Below, piece by piece: positions 43,357 to 46,594 of a stretch of DNA of 46,594 nucleotides (position 1 is its first letter; every line of letters begins with the position of its first letter). The notes beneath the pieces were generated by a model. The model made no database searches, had not been told where the DNA came from, and saw only the letters and a list, made by a program, of their open reading frames with translations. The stretch covers positions 1 to 46,594 of the forward strand of contig CAYYMT010000013.1 in the NCBI GenBank assembly GCA_964472715.1, in the 5' to 3' direction. Origin of the DNA: JAFGTP01 sp964472715 (lineage in GTDB: Bacteria > Fidelibacterota > UBA2242 > JAFGTP01). A program made the translations under genes and the position numbers.

Positions 43357-44194
43357 ATTTTCCTCTATTTTCAAATAATACTAATTCTGACGTTTTGATA
43401 TTTTTTTTGGTCATTTCAACGTAGTTGGTCATAATTTCAATTCCAATTGAATTACGACCTAACTTATGAGCTACTTTATTTGTTGTTCCTGAACCAGAAA
43501 AAGGGTCTAATACCCAATCTCCCCGATCTGTAAATAATTTGATAAACCATTCGGGTAGTTTTTCCGGAAAAACAGCGCTGTGATTTCTATTATTGCATTC
43601 AGTCGCCATATGTAAAACATTTGTCGGGTAAACCAGTTTTTTACCAACCCAGTTGGAAACATTTTTTCCAAAACCACTACCCACGCGTGAATTATCCCTG
43701 ATTTTATCAGTCTCACTCAAATTATTCAATCTGGTTTTGGCCCAGGTTCCAATGGGAACTTTAACACTATCCTGATTCATTTTAAATTTTTTGTTTTTAT
43801 TAAATTGTAACAATCGTTCCCATGAATCCCGGAATCTATTCGGCCATTTACCGGGGAATGAATTTTTTTTATGCCAAACAAACTCTTCGGTCCATAACCA
43901 GCCTTGTTTTCTCATTTCTAATATTAATTCTATTACGTATGTATGCCGTTCGCCATTCATTACTTTTTCTTTGATATTCAGTATAAAAGTACCCGTTGGC
44001 TTTAATATTCTCAACAGTTCGTCTGAAATTGGCAGAAACCATTCAACATACTTATTTGGATGTACTCCTCCGTAGGTATTTCTTCGCTGATCTGCATAGG
44101 GAGGGGAAGTAATGATCAAGTCTATTGAATTCGATTCAATAGACTTGAGTTTTTCTCTGCAATCACCATGTATTATTTTTGTTTTTATTTCCAT
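43334..44194 (-). CDS. DNA methyltransferase of the type II R-M system (N4-cytosine or N6-adenine, beta-type order)
   Basis: This 286-residue enzyme has catalytic motif TSPPY (29-33) ahead of SAM-binding motif DPFSGSGTT (230-238), the order of beta-group amino-methyltransferases. Ser in the catalytic motif is common in N4-cytosine enzymes but does not prove it. The start is ATG 44194, preceded by AGAGGA; the longer open frame from 44242 has no ribosome site. The region between the motifs includes WHKKNSFPGKWPNR. It protects the host from the overlapping endonuclease gene. The pair lies between cheV and a dnaE-type gene, with no mobility gene nearby. Confidence 0.9.
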   Translation of the reverse strand: MEIKTKIIHGDCREKLKSIESNSIDLIITSPPYADQRRNTYGGVHPNKYVEWFLPISDELLRILKPTGTFILNIKEKVMNGERHTYVIELILEMRKQGWLWTEEFVWHKKNSFPGKWPNRFRDSWERLLQFNKNKKFKMNQDSVKVPIGTWAKTRLNNLSETDKIRDNSRVGSGFGKNVSNWVGKKLVYPTNVLHMATECNNRNHSAVFPEKLPEWFIKLFTDRGDWVLDPFSGSGTTNKVAHKLGRNSIGIEIMTNYVEMTKKNIKTSELVLFENRGKYGKTEPE

Positions 44195-44266
44195 ATTGTC
44201 CTCTGATGTAAAATAATAAATTTGTAAAATAGCAACAAGCAATTAAAAATGATATCGGTTTATATT

Positions 44267-46594
44267 CTATTTTATCCTTGACAGACTCCATAATTTTTCA
44301 ATGGTAATGGTGTAAACGCCCCAGGATTCCTCCACTTTCCCACGCACCACAAACAATTTTTCCCAATTCAGCATATCTCCGAATTCCTTATACACCTTGG
44401 GAAACATCACACATTCATAAATATCGGTTTCGTCCTCAAAAGTGACGAATTCCATGGGCTGCCGTTTTTTTGTGCTGGTGACTTTGCGGGTGATCTTGAC
44501 GCCGGCCAGGTTGATGGTACGGCCTTTATGGTTGGGAATGTCGCTGGCTTTGCGTACTTTCCCCTTCAGAAAATCAGAATAAATGAATAACGGATGCCGC
44601 GTTACCGGAAAGCCAAAACATTCGGTTTCCAGTTTCAGAATTTCGTGGAGTGGCAGTTCGTCCTGCTTCGGCGGCAGAAAATTTGGTTCATCAGTGTCTT
44701 TTTTCAGACAGTGAATCGCCACATGAAAAGCAATTTCCTTATGGGACATCTGCGGCTCAATGCCGTAAAAACAGCCGCTGTCTGTGAGTAACATGGCATC
44801 GGAAAAATCCAGTTCCATGCGTTGAAAGAAATTCTCCAGCGAGGTGAAAAATCCCTTTTTACGTTCTTCGATAATGGCTTTGACAGCTTTGTGTTTCAAG
44901 CGCTGGATCGCCATGAAGCCGATGCGGATCTTGTCTTTTTTCCCTTTGTAATGGATTTCGCTGAGATTGATGTCGGGTTTGAGAATCTCGATGCCAAAGC
45001 GCCGGGCCTCACTGAGATAAGCAAAAGGGGAGTAGAAGCCGCCCTGGTTTGTGATCACTGCCGCCAGGAATTCCGCCGGATAATGGGCCTTCAGATAAGC
45101 GCAGGTAAAAGAGAGTCGGGCAAAGGATGCCGAATGGGGCTTGCAGAAGGAATACCCGGAAAAGGATTCGATCATCGACCAGAGTTCACTGGCCAGTTGC
45201 CGGGAATAGCCTCGTTTTTCCGCGCCTTTGAAAAAATTATCCTTCCACATGGGTTTTACCTCCCGTAGATTGGGCCGGGAAATGACCTTTCGCAGATAAT
45301 CCGATTCTTTGTAGCTGAATCCCGCCACCTGCCGCGCTGCCATGGAAACCTGCTCCTCATAAACCATGATGCCGTAACTCTCTTTCAAAAATTTCAGGTC
45401 CGGATGGATCAGTTGCCAGGGCTTGCCATGAATCCGCTCCAGCATCAGATTGGTGAAGCGATTGGCAGCCGGACGGATTATGGAGGAGTAGATGACAACA
45501 TGCTCAAAATCAGCGACACCGGCTTTCGCCAGCAACTGCCGCGTGGCCGGACTTTCAATGTAAAAAACGCCCATGGTTTTGCCCGATTCCATCAGGATTC
45601 TGGTGGTCTCATCGTCAGTGCCGTTGATGGAATGGTAGTTCAGGTGAATTTTGCTGTAAAGTTTCAGCATTTTCAGTGTGTCCCGCACCACAGCCAGAGA
45701 GCGATTGCCCAGCAGATCGATTTTCAGCAAGCCGGAATCCTCAGTCTGGTCTTTTTCCCATTCGATGATCTGTACGCCTTTGGGCGCTTTTTCCACCGGC
45801 ACGTAATTGCGCATATCGTCAGGGACAATGATCACGCCGCCGGGATGGACGGAAGGATAGCGGAAGACGCCGCGGATTTTGTCGCTCTGTTGCAGGATTT
45901 CCAGCAGGTCTTCATCGAGGTTCAGATTTTTGAAGCGGTTGTCGGTTTTGATCCATTCCACTAGGGCTTTCGGACGGCTCATGAAGCCGATACGTTTGGT
46001 GACCGCCTTGATTTCTTCATTGGAGAGGCCAAAGACCTTGCCGGTTTCCCGAATCGCTGAGCGGGGCTGCAAAAAGACCTGGCTGGCCACCATGGCCGTG
46101 CGCTGCTCACCATAGCGCTTAAATACAAAGTCCAGCACATCATCCCGTTCGTCCCAGGGAAAATCAATGTCGATGTCGGGCATGTCTACCCGTTCCGGAT
46201 GAATGAAGCGCTCAAACACCAGGTTATATTTGATCGGGTCCACCTGGGTGATGAACAAGCAGTAGGAGACAATGGAAGCGGCGCCGGAACCACGCCCAAT
46301 AGTGGCGGTATCGCCGTTCTTGACAATGTCATAAACCACCAGAAAGTAAGGCGCGAAGCCTTTTTGTGTGATGATGGTCAATTCGTATTCGATGCGCTCT
46401 TTGATTTTGGTGGTAAGGTCGGAATAGCGTTCTTTTGCGCCCGCATAAACCAGTTTTCGCAATTGCTTGTTGGCCTTGTGGTTTTCCCGCAGATTCAGGC
46501 CGGGAAAAATGGTGTCCACAAAATTCCAGTCGGTTTTGCAGCGCTCGGTCAAGTAATGAGTGTTATTGATCGCATCCAGGGAATTGGGGAAGAG
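44267..46594 (-). CDS. DNA polymerase III alpha subunit (DnaE-type), 5' end beyond the window
   Basis: This is a C-family polymerase open to the right edge; the visible 775 codons lack the PHP domain. Catalytic acidic residues are in MPDIDIDF, with GRGSGAASIVSYCL before it and VHPGGVIIVPDDM after. KIDLLGNRSLAVVRDTL and the (HhH)2 region follow. An internal QDELPL just ahead of TECFGFPVTRHPL sits where DnaE carries its sliding-clamp motif. An OB-fold (VRGKVEESWGVYTITIEKLW) ends the protein, and no tau-binding tail follows. Ending right after the OB fold resembles the DnaE2/ImuC and short DnaE groups more than E. coli DnaE1. Whether this is the replicative or the error-prone enzyme cannot be settled here. 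Higher GC than the adjoining R-M genes. Confidence 0.9.
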   Translation of the reverse strand, partial: LFPNSLDAINNTHYLTERCKTDWNFVDTIFPGLNLRENHKANKQLRKLVYAGAKERYSDLTTKIKERIEYELTIITQKGFAPYFLVVYDIVKNGDTATIGRGSGAASIVSYCLFITQVDPIKYNLVFERFIHPERVDMPDIDIDFPWDERDDVLDFVFKRYGEQRTAMVASQVFLQPRSAIRETGKVFGLSNEEIKAVTKRIGFMSRPKALVEWIKTDNRFKNLNLDEDLLEILQQSDKIRGVFRYPSVHPGGVIIVPDDMRNYVPVEKAPKGVQIIEWEKDQTEDSGLLKIDLLGNRSLAVVRDTLKMLKLYSKIHLNYHSINGTDDETTRILMESGKTMGVFYIESPATRQLLAKAGVADFEHVVIYSSIIRPAANRFTNLMLERIHGKPWQLIHPDLKFLKESYGIMVYEEQVSMAARQVAGFSYKESDYLRKVISRPNLREVKPMWKDNFFKGAEKRGYSRQLASELWSMIESFSGYSFCKPHSASFARLSFTCAYLKAHYPAEFLAAVITNQGGFYSPFAYLSEARRFGIEILKPDINLSEIHYKGKKDKIRIGFMAIQRLKHKAVKAIIEERKKGFFTSLENFFQRMELDFSDAMLLTDSGCFYGIEPQMSHKEIAFHVAIHCLKKDTDEPNFLPPKQDELPLHEILKLETECFGFPVTRHPLFIYSDFLKGKVRKASDIPNHKGRTINLAGVKITRKVTSTKKRQPMEFVTFEDETDIYECVMFPKVYKEFGDMLNWEKLFVVRGKVEESWGVYTITIEKLWSLSRIK

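Noticed and set aside
1..46594. CRISPR array, IS element, integrase or prophage
   Set aside because: No regularly spaced direct repeats, transposase/integrase motifs or phage genes were seen anywhere in the window, including around the R-M pair.

Overview
The window reads as a chromosomal segment of a Gram-negative, low-to-mid GC bacterium. Support for this comes from LapA/LapB, a periplasmic M23 peptidase, lipobox and signal peptides, and a short (287-residue) primary-type sigma factor of the kind seen in the FCB superphylum. A Calditrichota/Marinimicrobia/Bacteroidota-like relative is my best guess, but I cannot fix a phylum. Neither tRNA gene encodes its CCA end. Most genes have recognisable AGGAG-type ribosome sites. 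LAYOUT: (1) 1-4600: a tRNA-Pro(CGG), an endonuclease Q-like nuclease fused to a UvrD-type helicase and ending in a sliding-clamp-type peptide, and a convergent degenerate NtrC-like AAA+ protein. (2) 4600-12900: a small secreted glycan-degradation cluster of GH29 alpha-L-fucosidase, S1 sulfatase and GH2 beta-galactosidase. The two glycosidases share the same C-terminal accessory architecture; together the three suggest attack on sulfated, fucose- and galactose-containing glycans. No SusC/SusD pair, transporter or sulfatase-maturing enzyme is present. (3) 12900-26230: a complete chemosensory operon: RsbW-like ATPase, STAS protein, CheA with a C-terminal receiver, three tandem chemoreceptors (with a leftover receptor tail between the first two), CheW, CheB and CheR. 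It closes with a strong hairpin that abuts the start codon of a TetR-family regulator. (4) 26800-38200, all minus strand: sigma factor, M23 peptidase, miaB, lapA, lapB, a SPOR protein, a tRNA for selenocysteine, polA, then an overlapping chain of ABC ATPase, ABC permease, nucleoside deoxyribosyltransferase-like protein and a small GT-A-like protein. (5) 38500-46594: a membrane-anchored reductive-dehalogenase-like Fe-S protein, a PAP2 phosphatase, a SRAP (YedK/HMCES-like) protein, a CheV-like coupling protein, a type II restriction-modification pair, and a DnaE-type polymerase that runs off the right edge. HOW THE PARTS CONNECT: several genes concern DNA damage (EndoQ-UvrD, SRAP, PolA, DnaE), but they are scattered and not one operon. 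Chemotaxis functions are split between the main operon and the distant CheV. The least ordinary items are the EndoQ-UvrD fusion with its C-terminal clamp motif, the tRNA-Sec squeezed in front of polA, the membrane-anchored RdhA-like protein, the RsbW/STAS pair heading the chemosensory operon, and the relic chemoreceptor tail. I did not find an obviously new multi-gene defence or metabolic system. All functions are read from motifs and my knowledge of families; no database search was run.
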